Assembly: GCA_011049795.1 (NCBI GenBank)
Contig: DRHD01000162.1
Span: 1-39,114 of the forward strand
Origin: Porticoccus sp.
Lineage (GTDB): Bacteria > Pseudomonadota > Gammaproteobacteria > Pseudomonadales > Porticoccaceae
Length of the DNA: 39,114 nt
Reading direction: 5' to 3'
Position numbers and translations under genes: made by a program. Under the pieces are notes generated by a model. That model did no database searches. It had not been told where the DNA came from and worked only from the letters and a program-made list of their open reading frames with translations. Each line of letters starts with the position of its first letter. Position 1 is the stretch's first letter. Positions 1 through 7,616 of the stretch are shown one piece after another.

Positions 1-467
1 GTATTACCCCGATGGAATTGAAGAATCAGGTACGACAGTTATCCCGCGAGCATGGCGAGCCTGGCTTGATCATGGTGGACTACTTGCAGTTAATGAGCAG
101 TAGTGTACCTACAGAAAACCGCACCACTGAAATCACCCTGATTTCCCGAGAGTTAAAAACCATTGCTCGTGAGTTTAATTGTCCCGTCATCGCATTATCC
201 CAGCTCAGTCGTAATTTAGAGCAGCGCCCCAACAAGCGGCCCATTAACGCTGATTTGAGAGAATCAGGTGCTATTGAGCAGGATGCGGACGTGATTGTCT
301 TTATCTATCGTGATGAAGTGTATAACGAGGGTAGTGAGGACAAAGGGGTGGCAGAGATTATCATCGGCAAGCAACGGAATGGCCCCATTGGCACCTGTAA
401 GCTCGCATTTCTGGGTAAATATACTCGTTTCGAAAATCTCGCCCGAGATTACTTCGCTGACCAGTAG
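1..467 (+). CDS. dnaB: Replicative DNA helicase DnaB, C-terminal part (5' end outside window)
   Basis: This is the last part of the hexameric replicative helicase that unwinds DNA at the fork. The reading frame is already open at the window start (codons from base 3), so the N-terminal domain and Walker A lie outside. Visible are the Walker B stretch [10 protein letters not shown], the [12 protein letters not shown] segment, the [13 protein letters not shown] segment and the [13 protein letters not shown] segment. All are hallmarks of the RecA-like ATPase domain of DnaB and match the E. coli protein closely. It ends at TAG 465-467, 16 bases before panC. No frameshift is seen. The identification is firm; only the missing 5' part limits the entry. 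Confidence 0.96.
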   Translation, partial: ITPMELKNQVRQLSREHGEPGLIMVDYLQLMSSSVPTENRTTEITLISRELKTIAREFNCPVIALSQLSRNLEQRPNKRPINADLRESGAIEQDADVIVFIYRDEVYNEGSEDKGVAEIIIGKQRNGPIGTCKLAFLGKYTRFENLARDYFADQ

Positions 468-483
468 TTATTCGGGATTTACT

Positions 484-1329
484 ATGCAGATTTTTCATAC
501 TATCCAGGGCCTCCGAGATTCGTTGATGACAGCACGTCAACAGGGCAAGCGTATTGGCTTTGTGCCCACTTTGGGCAACTTACACGAAGCACATACCGAG
601 TTGATAAAACGAGCGCAACAAACTAATGATGTGGTTGTGTGCTCTATTTTTGTCAACAGACTTCAATTTGGCCTCAATGAAGACTGGGACAAGTACCCTC
701 GTACTTTTGAGGCTGATTGTGCCAAATTGCGTGAGGTGGGTTGTGACTATTTATTTCATCCGGATGACAGTGAAATGTACCCCAATGGTCTGGATACCCA
801 AACTCGAGTAATCTGCTCGACCATGACAGATATGCTCTGTGGTGCCAGTCGCCCGGGTCACTTTGAAGGTGTGACAACCGTTGTGTCGAAACTCTTCAAT
901 ATTGTGCAGCCGGATGAGTCAGTATTCGGTATTAAGGACTACCAGCAACTGGCGGTTATTCGTCGGATGTCGGAAGACCTCTGTATACCGGTGGACATTA
1001 TCGCAGCACCCATTCATCGGGAGCCCGATGGTTTGGCTATGAGCTCTCGTAATGGTTACCTGACGGCAGAAGAGCGGCCCAAGGCGAACCAATTGAACAA
1101 GAGCCTGAACTGGGTTGTCGAACAGATTAAGTTAGGTGACAGAGACTTTGTTGCCTTGGAAAAGGAAGCCAACCGGCAGATTGAAGCGGTGGGCTTCAAA
1201 CCGGATTACATTACTGTCTGTAACAGTAAAACACTGGAAATGGCAGCAGTGGATGATAAACATATTACCGTCCTGGGTGCGATGTACGCCACCGCAGCAC
1301 GGCTGATTGACAATGTTTCCGTGGATTAA
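484..1329 (+). CDS. panC: Pantothenate synthetase (pantoate--beta-alanine ligase)
   Basis: PanC joins pantoate and beta-alanine with ATP to form pantothenate, the precursor of coenzyme A. The 281-residue product has the family's normal length. The frame stays open back to 295, but that stretch overlaps dnaB, and ATG 484 gives the canonical N-terminus. Family motifs present are [11 protein letters not shown] (HIGH-like ATP site, both His kept), [34 protein letters not shown] and [10 protein letters not shown]. Three positions are unusual from memory of homologues: Ala for Gly in HExH, Arg where VNPxQFG has Pro, and Ile before KDYQQ. The catalytic Lys, Gln, Ser and Arg positions look intact, so activity is likely. 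panD follows after 43 bases. No panB is seen in this window. Confidence 0.93.
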   Translation: MQIFHTIQGLRDSLMTARQQGKRIGFVPTLGNLHEAHTELIKRAQQTNDVVVCSIFVNRLQFGLNEDWDKYPRTFEADCAKLREVGCDYLFHPDDSEMYPNGLDTQTRVICSTMTDMLCGASRPGHFEGVTTVVSKLFNIVQPDESVFGIKDYQQLAVIRRMSEDLCIPVDIIAAPIHREPDGLAMSSRNGYLTAEERPKANQLNKSLNWVVEQIKLGDRDFVALEKEANRQIEAVGFKPDYITVCNSKTLEMAAVDDKHITVLGAMYATAARLIDNVSVD

Positions 1330-1362
1330 GTGTTTCCTTGGATAAGCGTTTCCCTGAATTAG
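1314..1362 (+). repeat. Three-unit tandem repeat across the panC stop codon
   Basis: Three diverged units follow one another: TGTTTCCGTGGATTAAG (1314-1330), TGTTTCCTTGGATAAG (1331-1346) and CGTTTCCCTGAATTAG (1347-1362). The first holds the panC stop TAA, and each unit carries a TAA or TAG in some frame. The third unit runs up to the panD ribosome binding site (GAGGAA). It looks like replication slippage; a function is not evident. Confidence 0.75.
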
Positions 1363-1372
1363 AGGAATTTTT

Positions 1373-1753
1373 ATGTTGAGCACCCTACTTAAAGGCAAGC
1401 TGCACATGGGCACAGTGACCCACGCGGAGCTGTGGTATGACGGTTCCTGCGCTATCGACTCAAACCTGCTCGACTTAGCGGGACTGAGAGAGTTCGAGCA
1501 AATTGATATCTACAACGTCAACAATGGTGAACGGATCACTACCTACATTATTCGTGCTGAGCCTGGTTCCGGTATTATTTCCATGAATGGTGCCGCCGCT
1601 CGTAAGTGCCAAGTGGGTGATCAAGTGATTATTGCTACTTACGCTCAATATACTGAAGAAGAGATGGCGATCCATAAACCAAAGTTGGTGTATCTCAATG
1701 CGGATAACACGGTAGAGCGTGCCTCTAACACTATTCCTGTACAGGTGGCTTAA
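1373..1753 (+). CDS. panD: Aspartate 1-decarboxylase proenzyme
   Basis: PanD decarboxylates L-aspartate to beta-alanine, the second substrate of PanC encoded just upstream. The 126-residue product matches the E. coli length exactly. Gly24-Ser25 lie in YDGSCAID, the self-cleavage site that makes the N-terminal pyruvoyl group on the alpha chain. Lys9, Arg54, Thr57 and Tyr58, which shape the active site in the E. coli enzyme, are all present, as is the NGAAA segment near 72-76. ATG 1373 has a GAGGAA ribosome site about 7 bases upstream. The gene sits 43 bases after panC, so the two are probably co-transcribed. Whether maturation needs a PanZ-like helper cannot be told from this window. Confidence 0.96.
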   Translation: MLSTLLKGKLHMGTVTHAELWYDGSCAIDSNLLDLAGLREFEQIDIYNVNNGERITTYIIRAEPGSGIISMNGAAARKCQVGDQVIIATYAQYTEEEMAIHKPKLVYLNADNTVERASNTIPVQVA

Positions 1754-1810
1754 AGTCCACCTGACGGGTGATTTACTCTTCCTTTTCTTTTCCTGTTTCC
1801 TTCTCAAACA

Positions 1811-1836
1811 CCGGCATTTTTAGACAAAAATGTCGG
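1811..1836. terminator. Stem-loop after panD
   Basis: An 11-bp stem, CCGGCATTTTT paired with AAAAATGTCGG (one G-U pair), closes a 4-base loop about 60 bases after the panD stop. No clean T-run follows on the plus strand, so it may be a weak or bidirectional terminator, or only an RNA 3'-end stabiliser. Confidence 0.45.
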
Positions 1837-1900
1837 TAGTGTTTAGCTGCCGGCTGAAGTTGCTGGGGTAGGAAGTAAGCGTCAGTGCTTTAGTTTGGGG

Positions 1901-1917
1901 AAACCCTCAGGGTTTTT
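1901..1917 (+). terminator. Short hairpin with T-run after panD
   Basis: AAACCC and GGGTTT pair across a three-base TCA loop, followed directly by further T residues (GGGTTTTTATT). The stem is short, but the U-rich tail suits an intrinsic terminator for the panCD transcript. It also lies just past the 3' end of the remnant on the other strand. Confidence 0.4.
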
Positions 1918-1935
1918 ATTACAGCCTTCCTTTCA

Positions 1936-2127
1936 TCAAGAATAACCGGGTTCATCAAAAATAACTGGATCATCAATAGTAGAGGGTACAGAGTAAGGTT
2001 CCCCATCTGCAATTTGACGCATGGTGCGACGCAACATTTTGCCTGAGCGGGTTTTGGGCAAGCGCTGGACAACCACCGACTGTTCACAACAACCAATGGC
2101 ATCTATCTTTTTTCGCACATCGTTCAA
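1936..2127 (-). pseudogene. Remnant of propionyl-CoA synthetase-like gene (C-terminal fragment)
   Basis: The minus strand encodes about 63 residues that match only the extreme C-terminus of AMP-forming acyl-CoA synthetases of the PrpE type. The key stretch is VVVQRLPKTRSGKMLRRTM, which contains the conserved catalytic and acetylation-site Lys of the PKTRSGK motif. It is followed by IADG and a TIDDP-like tail typical of PrpE. About 90% of the enzyme, including the adenylate-forming domain, is absent, and no ribosome site precedes it. The break at about 2128 is next to a direct repeat of AACTAGGCTT (2126-2135 and 2149-2158), which may mark a deletion junction. I read it as a dead 3' end, not a gene. 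A duplicated segment (1934-1949 and 1953-1968) covers its stop codon. The rest of the 1754-2241 gap holds only the two hairpins. Confidence 0.75.
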
Positions 2128-2241
2128 CTAGGCTTTTGATAGCTTATGAACTAGGCTTGGCTACTCAACAGATTCTTTTCCTGATTGTTAATCAGGACTA
2201 AACTGCCAGCTTTGTGATTATTAATTAGTAGGAATAGCTCA

Positions 2242-2727
2242 ATGCCCTCTTTTGATATTGTTTCCGAAGTTAAACAAGAAGAAATTCGCAATGCTGCGGA
2301 AAATACCCAGCGAGAACTCGCCACTCGTTTTGATTTTCGAGGTGTAGATACCAAGGTTGAATTTAAAGATGGTGAGGTGACACTCTCTACCGAGGCGGAT
2401 TTTCAATGCCAGCAGTTACTGGATATGCTGCGAGGAAATTTGGTGAAACGTAAAGTGGACCCTTACGTCATTGATGTGGATGAAGAGGCGCTACACAGTG
2501 GTAAAACCTTTTCACTACAAGTTTGTTTTAAACAGGGCATTGACCAACCTATGGCGAAGAAAATAGTCAAACTGGTGAAAGATGCCAAGATGAAAGTCCA
2601 GGCGGCGATTCAAGGTGACAAAATACGAATCACCGGCAAAAAACGTGATGACCTGCAAGCAGTCATGGCGCTAGTTCGAGGTGCGGACTTAGGGCAGCCA
2701 TTTCAGTTTGATAACTTTAGAGATTGA
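2242..2727 (+). CDS. yajQ: YajQ family nucleotide-binding protein
   Basis: This is a small cytoplasmic protein of the YajQ/UPF0234 family. Members bind nucleotides, and some bind cyclic di-GMP and act as co-regulators in Xanthomonas and Pseudomonas. The 161-residue product has the standard length. It begins with the family signature [10 protein letters not shown] and includes TRFDFRG (residues 28-34), [25 protein letters not shown] and the C-terminal FQFDNFRD, all of which are diagnostic. An AGGA ribosome site lies about 9 bases before ATG 2242. It stands alone on the plus strand, with the prpE-like remnant behind it and a channel gene 116 bases ahead. The family assignment is firm; the ligand in this organism is unknown. 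Confidence 0.95.
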   Translation: MPSFDIVSEVKQEEIRNAAENTQRELATRFDFRGVDTKVEFKDGEVTLSTEADFQCQQLLDMLRGNLVKRKVDPYVIDVDEEALHSGKTFSLQVCFKQGIDQPMAKKIVKLVKDAKMKVQAAIQGDKIRITGKKRDDLQAVMALVRGADLGQPFQFDNFRD

Positions 2728-2745
2728 TAGCTTTAGAGCTTGATA
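2716..2745 (+). repeat. Direct repeat across the yajQ stop codon
   Basis: TTTAGAGATTGATA (2716-2729) and TTTAGAGCTTGATA (2732-2745) are 13/14 identical with a period of 16 bases. The first copy contains the yajQ stop TGA. It resembles the stop-spanning duplication at panC. Confidence 0.7.
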
Positions 2746-2843
2746 AATGGTGGCTGGCATTATGATGAGTTTGTTGAGCAATAAAATATACTAACATGCA
2801 GACTAATACAGGCTTCTTGTAAAAAAGCATAGGAATACTGCGT

Positions 2844-3527
2844 ATGGGTGAGCAACAGTTTCCACGTTACAGCTTTCTGGGGTTATTTCTCGCGCTGGTA
2901 GCATTGATCTTGTTACCCCCTTTTTTTGGCGATGGGGCGGAATTAATACAGAAATTGGTGTGGCTTGTGGTCCTATTGGCGATGTTGTGGTTGGTAACAC
3001 ATGATCGCTGGTTGATGCTGATAGGTGGAGTTTTTTCGCTTCCTATTCTAGTGATAAGTGGGCACTCCCTGGTCAATGAAGCGACAGTGTGGACTTTGGG
3101 GTATGGCATTTTCGGCATCATTTTCATGCTGTTTATCCTCACCCACTTATTGCACTTTGTTGTCGTTACCAGACGCGTGAGCAGTGATCTTATCTTTGCT
3201 TCGCTCTGTGTCTATCTCTTAATTGGGGTGATATGGGCCTATATTTATTTGACGATGGAGCTGGTTACTCCGGAGGCCTTTTCCATCGATATTGATGTAC
3301 AGCAAGGTTATTCAGCATTACTGCGAGAGCTTCTGTATTACAGTTATGTCACCCTCACTACTCTAGGGTATGGAGATATTACACCGGTAACCCCTATCGC
3401 CAGGTCATGGGCAGCAATGGAGGCAATTGTAGGACAGCTTTATTTGACTGTTATTGTAGCCCGTTTAATGGGGCTTTATATTGCGACTGAGTTGTCCAGT
3501 AGGAACTCAGAAGATTCTCAATCCTGA
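2844..3527 (+). CDS. Potassium channel-like membrane protein (two-pore-helix ion channel domain)
   Basis: This is an inner-membrane protein of 227 residues with a K+ channel pore. The selectivity filter TTLGYGD sits at residues 172-178, in VTLTTLGYGDITPVTP. A final membrane helix follows at about 189-206. Five earlier hydrophobic segments are visible at about 8-28, 35-52, 56-73, 83-108 and 116-138, so the layout is six helices with the pore loop before the last. No row of arginines typical of a voltage sensor is seen, and there is no RCK or cyclic-nucleotide domain after the last helix. It is therefore a minimal channel of the Ion_trans_2 type. AGGAA precedes ATG 2844 by 8 bases. K+ selectivity is inferred from the filter; gating is unknown. 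Confidence 0.85.
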   Translation: MGEQQFPRYSFLGLFLALVALILLPPFFGDGAELIQKLVWLVVLLAMLWLVTHDRWLMLIGGVFSLPILVISGHSLVNEATVWTLGYGIFGIIFMLFILTHLLHFVVVTRRVSSDLIFASLCVYLLIGVIWAYIYLTMELVTPEAFSIDIDVQQGYSALLRELLYYSYVTLTTLGYGDITPVTPIARSWAAMEAIVGQLYLTVIVARLMGLYIATELSSRNSEDSQS

Positions 3528-3546
3528 TGTTAGACCGGATGTTAGA
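3526..3546 (+). repeat. Direct repeat at the channel gene stop codon
   Basis: GATGTTAGA occurs at 3526-3534 and again at 3538-3546 (period 12). The first copy starts inside the TGA stop of the channel gene. Confidence 0.6.
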
Positions 3547-3574
3547 AAAGGTACTGTGCTAGAAAATACTTGTC

Positions 3575-3593
3575 GGCGAGGGCAGACCTCGCC
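3575..3593. terminator. GC-rich stem-loop after the channel gene
   Basis: A perfect 7-bp stem (GGCGAGG with CCTCGCC) encloses a 5-base loop 48 bases after the channel stop. No T-run follows, so a classic intrinsic terminator is not certain; it may be a 3'-end hairpin. Confidence 0.4.
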
Positions 3594-3646
3594 AGCTGTG
3601 TGCTCCGATAGATATTTATATTTGATGAATAATTAAGGAGAGTTTC

Positions 3647-4234
3647 GTGGTTAGGACACTTCAATTAGCGGTGCTTATTTTGTGGGGTTTATCCGGGTGT
3701 CTGTCATCTGCTCCGAGCGAACCTGAATCTGAACCAAGCTACGCTAAAAAGTTGAGGCCGTCCTCATCTATTGTGGTCAGCAAACCTGGGTTTTATCTCC
3801 CGAAGGGAGAACCAGTAGGTTGGTATTCCAATGTTATTTGGGTTGACCCTAATAAGATTTTATCAAACAAGCCTTCCTTACCTAATTACCTTCGGTCAGA
3901 AGTGCAGCGCCAAATGTCTAATAGGGGACATATGTTTGTTAATGCCAGTAGTGCTGAATATGTGATGTTGGCTGCAGTCATCTTGGGTGATATGTCGACG
4001 AGTGAAAGTGAAAAATTAAATAAGTTTTTTAATCTCGATCCAGCCTTGAACAAGACATCTGAAGATTATGATGTAGGGACGTTGCTACTGGCTATTGGTA
4101 AGCGAGGAGGCCATCGCGCATTATGGCGTGGTGCTGTACAGGCTTTTGTCGGAGAAGATATTCCCGAATCACTAGGACAGAAGCGTCTCGAGCAATATAT
4201 CGGGGCACTGCTGTCATCTCTTCCCCAGAAATAG
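3647..4234 (+). CDS. Putative lipoprotein, DUF4136-like
   Basis: This is a secreted lipoprotein of 195 residues and unknown function. It starts at GTG 3647 with a strong AAGGAG site six bases upstream. The N-terminus is a short hydrophobic signal ending in the lipobox LSGC (Cys at about residue 18), so it should be lipidated. The mature part has DYDVGTLLLAIGKRGGHRALWRGAVQAFV. This resembles the late beta-strand and WRG element of DUF4136-type envelope lipoproteins, where a strand listing properties is followed by LvWRG. The similarity is from memory and moderate. The gene lies upstream of the RND pump operon, separated by an antiporter pseudogene. A role in the envelope is all that can be inferred. 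Confidence 0.65.
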   Translation: MVRTLQLAVLILWGLSGCLSSAPSEPESEPSYAKKLRPSSSIVVSKPGFYLPKGEPVGWYSNVIWVDPNKILSNKPSLPNYLRSEVQRQMSNRGHMFVNASSAEYVMLAAVILGDMSTSESEKLNKFFNLDPALNKTSEDYDVGTLLLAIGKRGGHRALWRGAVQAFVGEDIPESLGQKRLEQYIGALLSSLPQK

Positions 4235-4249
4235 GCTTGACTTTCGATG

Positions 4250-4588
4250 CACGATTATCCTGACAGCACTGCTCATTCTGTTTGTGGATGCAATGATGAT
4301 TCGGTTTACCCCCTCTAGGCTTACCGCTAACCATACTTCTCGGCATTGCGGTGGCCAAAGTATTGTTTCCCTCTATGGATCTTTGGTTGGTGGTGGACTG
4401 AACTATTACAGCGTGGCTGGTTTGGCCCCAGGGGGATCGCCTCAACTCTCTATTTATTAATCGCTGCTGGCGAGCTAGGTGTGACTGGTTACGAAGGCGT
4501 TTATTCGATTATCGTATTGACTGTGCTGATCAGTACTTCCGCTCACGGCTGTAGTGTCTTGGTGTTAACAAAGCACTTTAAGGTTTAG
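4250..4588 (+). pseudogene. Decayed NhaP-type Na+/H+ antiporter
   Basis: Three pieces of a cation:proton antiporter (CPA1/NhaP) lie in different frames within 340 bases. The first, at about 4261-4305, reads TALLILFVDAMMIRF, like the helix with the conserved FxDA. The second, at about 4312-4383, reads GLPLTILLGIAVAKVLFP, the next helix. The third, from about 4395 to TAG 4588, reads RGWFGPRGIASTLYLL and continues to a helix with VYSIIVLTVLISTSAHG. That is the conserved C-terminal WFGPRG region. An intact NhaP has about 400 residues, so roughly 200 central residues and the N-terminus are missing and frames are shifted. It cannot make a working antiporter. The open 80-residue stretch at 4346-4588 is simply its tail. 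Confidence 0.75.
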
Positions 4589-4858
4589 TTTGAATCAAAA
4601 TAGTCACCTATAAAAAGTGATGAGATCAAATTACCTTCCCAGACTTATATTACATTTCTTATAAAATTTCGCATGAGTTTTAGTATTATTAAAGCGTGTT
4701 TTTTTAGGATGGACTCATAAGTTAACTCATTGTTTTTTGGCGTAAAAATGGCCATAACGGTAAGGATTTCCTCTCTCCTAAATAGAGCCTTGTATTTCCT
4801 TGCATAAGCTTTAGACTAAATGATGTATTAAAAAATAAGAAATTATTGATCGAGGTGG

Positions 4859-6427
4859 ATGATCTCTCAGTCAACGTTTGTTACTCGCGCATCATTTCGT
4901 AGAGGCCAATACGAATTGGTTCTATTAGGTCTGCTTTTCACCTTATTGATGACAGGTTGCACAGCGCTTGGCCCGGACTTTGAAAAACCGGAAGTCTCAA
5001 CAGCGGCCAGTTGGTCAGCAAAGGATGAGGCACTGTCAGACGAGCCTCGTGTGCAGGTTGAATGGTGGAAAGCCTTCAATGATCCTGTACTCGATACATT
5101 GATCCAGACAGCCTATCAACAGAACCTCCCGCTACAAGTTGCTGGGCTTCGAATTCTTGAAGCAAGAGCGCAGTTAGGCATTGCCGTCGGTAATCGTTAC
5201 CCGCAGGTGCAACAGCTAAATGGTTCGGCCAATAGAGTTAGGTTGAGCGAAAAAAGTCCAAATTTCAATGCGCTGACTGATGACAGCTATTCCGACCATC
5301 GGGTAGGTTTCGATGCTGCCTGGGAGTTGGATTTTTGGGGTCGCTTTCGTCGGTCAATAGAGGCCGCAGAGGCATCCCTTTCTGTGACTGAGGCGGATTA
5401 TGACAACACTCTGGTTATCCTGACCGCAGAAGTAGCTCGTGCTTATGTCTCCATCCGAACACTGGAAGAGCAGCTTGCCCTAGTTCGCTCTAATATCAGC
5501 TTACAGCAAGAAAGCTTGAGGATTGCGCAAGTACGGTATGAAAATGGCGCAACCACTGAACTGGATGTCCAGCAGGCAACCTCTACCCTTGCTGATACTC
5601 AAGCGCAGAATCCTATCCTCATGACCTCCTTACGCCAAGCCAATAATGGCCTCAGTGTCTTGATGGGGATGCCCCCTTCGGACTTGACGGCAATGTTGGG
5701 TGGCGTAGGGCAGATACCCGTTACATCAGTCGCTATGGCAACGGGTATTCCTGCTGACCTGCTTAGGCGTCGTCCGGATGTTCGCTTAGCCGAGTACCAG
5801 GCGGCTAATCAGAGTGCTTTGATTGGTGTTGCCAAGGCAGATTTGTATCCAAGTTTTTCACTGACAGGCTCCATTGGCTATCAATCCAGTGATACCCATA
5901 ATAGTAATACCAGTGATTTATTTGATAGTGGCACGTTGTTTTTCTCAGCGGGACCTTCGTTTACCTGGAATATTCTGAATTATGGTCGCATTAAGAATAA
6001 TGTTCGTGTTCAGGATGCTCGTTTCCAGCAAAGCGTCGTGAATTATCAAAATACCGTTCTCACCGCTTATCAAGAGGTCGAGGATGCCATGGTAGCGTTT
6101 GTGCAATCTAAACGTGAGAGTACCTTCCGTGCTACCAGTTCAGCCGCAGCTAAGCGATCTGTCGAGATTTCCAGTATTCAGTATCGGGAAGGCTCCGTGG
6201 ATTTTCAGCGAGTAATTGATTCTCAACGCTCCCTGGTCGTACAACAGAATCGGTGGGCCACGGCTCGTGGTGATATCGCACTTAATCTCATCGCCATGTA
6301 TAAGGCGTTGGGTGGTGGCTGGGAAATTCGAGAAGGGAATAGTTTTATTTCCGATGAAATCCGAAATGAAATGGAAGAACGTACAAACTGGGGTGATTTG
6401 TTGCAGTCCGACAATAAAGCCAAGTAA
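4859..6427 (+). CDS. RND efflux outer-membrane lipoprotein (OprM/NodT family)
   Basis: This is the outer-membrane channel of a tripartite efflux system, forming a trimeric beta-barrel with a long periplasmic alpha-helical tunnel. The 522-residue product has a positively charged, hydrophobic leader ending in the lipobox LMTGC (Cys at about 34). The hallmark LGPDFEKPEV follows. The internal duplication typical of TolC/OprM proteins is visible, with VGFDAAWELDFWGRFRRSIEAAEA in the first half and FFSAGPSFTWNILNYGRIKNNVRVQDA in the second. ATG 4859 follows GAGGTGG so closely that the true start could be a few codons away. It is first in a three-gene operon with the adaptor and pump. About 270 A+T-rich bases upstream (4589-4858) probably hold the promoter; no regulator gene is adjacent. 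Confidence 0.92.
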   Translation: MISQSTFVTRASFRRGQYELVLLGLLFTLLMTGCTALGPDFEKPEVSTAASWSAKDEALSDEPRVQVEWWKAFNDPVLDTLIQTAYQQNLPLQVAGLRILEARAQLGIAVGNRYPQVQQLNGSANRVRLSEKSPNFNALTDDSYSDHRVGFDAAWELDFWGRFRRSIEAAEASLSVTEADYDNTLVILTAEVARAYVSIRTLEEQLALVRSNISLQQESLRIAQVRYENGATTELDVQQATSTLADTQAQNPILMTSLRQANNGLSVLMGMPPSDLTAMLGGVGQIPVTSVAMATGIPADLLRRRPDVRLAEYQAANQSALIGVAKADLYPSFSLTGSIGYQSSDTHNSNTSDLFDSGTLFFSAGPSFTWNILNYGRIKNNVRVQDARFQQSVVNYQNTVLTAYQEVEDAMVAFVQSKRESTFRATSSAAAKRSVEISSIQYREGSVDFQRVIDSQRSLVVQQNRWATARGDIALNLIAMYKALGGGWEIREGNSFISDEIRNEMEERTNWGDLLQSDNKAK

Positions 6428-6496
6428 AAATACCCGTTCATGTGGTATTCACCTCAGAGGTGTATACCAAGTTGTGTATCTCCCTGGAGGGAGCAG

Positions 6497-7600
6497 ATGA
6501 AATTAAGACAGACTCATTGCATTCAATACAGGGTTCTCCTGGCAGTCACCTCAATATTTATGTTGCAGGCTTGTAGTGAGCCACCAGAACCGGAAGTAGA
6601 GATTGTGCGTCCAGTGAAGCTGATGACACTGGGTGCGGATAAGACGGGCATTACACGAGAACTATCCGGTGTAGTCACAGTAGAACAGAGTGTCGAGCTG
6701 GGATTTGAAGTGTCGGGAAAAATTATTGAGTTGCCCATCACGGAAGGTGACAAGGTTGAGAAAGGCACGTTGCTGGCACGCTTAGACCCCACTGATTACT
6801 TGGCCGCATATAACGGGGCTAAGTCAAATCAGACAGCAATGAGTTCAGCGTACATTCGTGCAAAAAAGATATTTGACCAAGGTGCAGGGTCACAGGCTGA
6901 AGTGGATATCACATTACGGGATTTTCAGGTTGCCAGTGAGCAACTGAAAACAGCTGAAAAGGCGCTTCAGGACACCAAGATTTTTAGTCCGTTTTCCGGG
7001 GAGATTGCAACAAAGATTGTCGAAAACTTTGAAAATATTAGATCTAAGCAGCCAGTGCTGTTGTTACATGATTTATCGCATCTGGAAATAGATGTCATTG
7101 TCCCGGAGCAAGATGTCGCACGAGTAAGGCGAGGGTTTTCTCTTGATGAGAGAACTGCTCGAATCAGGCCTGAGGTGGAACTTAGCGCGATGCCAGGCCA
7201 GCGCTTTCCCGCAAAATTTAAGTCCTTCTCAACCGCCGTTGACCCAGTGACGCGCACCTATTTGGTCACGCTTTCCTTCGAAAATACCAAAGAGGCTACG
7301 ATTCTTCCAGGCATGACGGCGAAAGTGATTATGCGCTCGCCCAAGGATGATGTTTCTGAAGTTGAGCTGGCGGGCTTTATGGTTCCTGTTTCTGCTGTGG
7401 CCGAGAATGAGAAAGGCGCAGTATATGCCTGGCGTGTGGACACTGACACCATGCAAGTGTCACAGGTAATGGTAGAGCTTGGACATTTGTCCGGCATGGA
7501 AATTCGGGTACTAAATGGCCTGCAAGAGGGTGACCGTATAGCTATTTCGGGTGTACATCATCTGCGTGAAGGGATGAAAGTTCGTCTCTTAGGCGAGTGA
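6497..7600 (+). CDS. RND efflux periplasmic adaptor lipoprotein
   Basis: This membrane fusion protein bridges the RND pump and the outer-membrane channel. The frame is open from 6440, but ATG 6497 has a GGAGG site six bases upstream and starts a clean signal peptide ending in the lipobox MLQAC (Cys26). The result is a 367-residue lipoprotein anchored to the inner membrane. Visible parts include the biotinyl-lipoyl-like motif GFEVSGKIIELPITEGDKVEKGTLLARLDPTDY. A helical hairpin (about residues 100-160) follows, then the second lipoyl half and barrel, with PGMTAKVIM near residue 275. It is 69 bases after the channel gene and 16 bases before the permease. The substrate cannot be told from the sequence. 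Confidence 0.92.
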   Translation: MKLRQTHCIQYRVLLAVTSIFMLQACSEPPEPEVEIVRPVKLMTLGADKTGITRELSGVVTVEQSVELGFEVSGKIIELPITEGDKVEKGTLLARLDPTDYLAAYNGAKSNQTAMSSAYIRAKKIFDQGAGSQAEVDITLRDFQVASEQLKTAEKALQDTKIFSPFSGEIATKIVENFENIRSKQPVLLLHDLSHLEIDVIVPEQDVARVRRGFSLDERTARIRPEVELSAMPGQRFPAKFKSFSTAVDPVTRTYLVTLSFENTKEATILPGMTAKVIMRSPKDDVSEVELAGFMVPVSAVAENEKGAVYAWRVDTDTMQVSQVMVELGHLSGMEIRVLNGLQEGDRIAISGVHHLREGMKVRLLGE

Positions 7601-7616
7601 TGGTGGGGATTGTTAT

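Noticed and set aside
295..483. Upstream extension of the panC frame into dnaB
   Set aside because: The frame is open, but the protein there does not resemble PanC, it overlaps dnaB, and ATG 484 gives the family's normal N-terminus.
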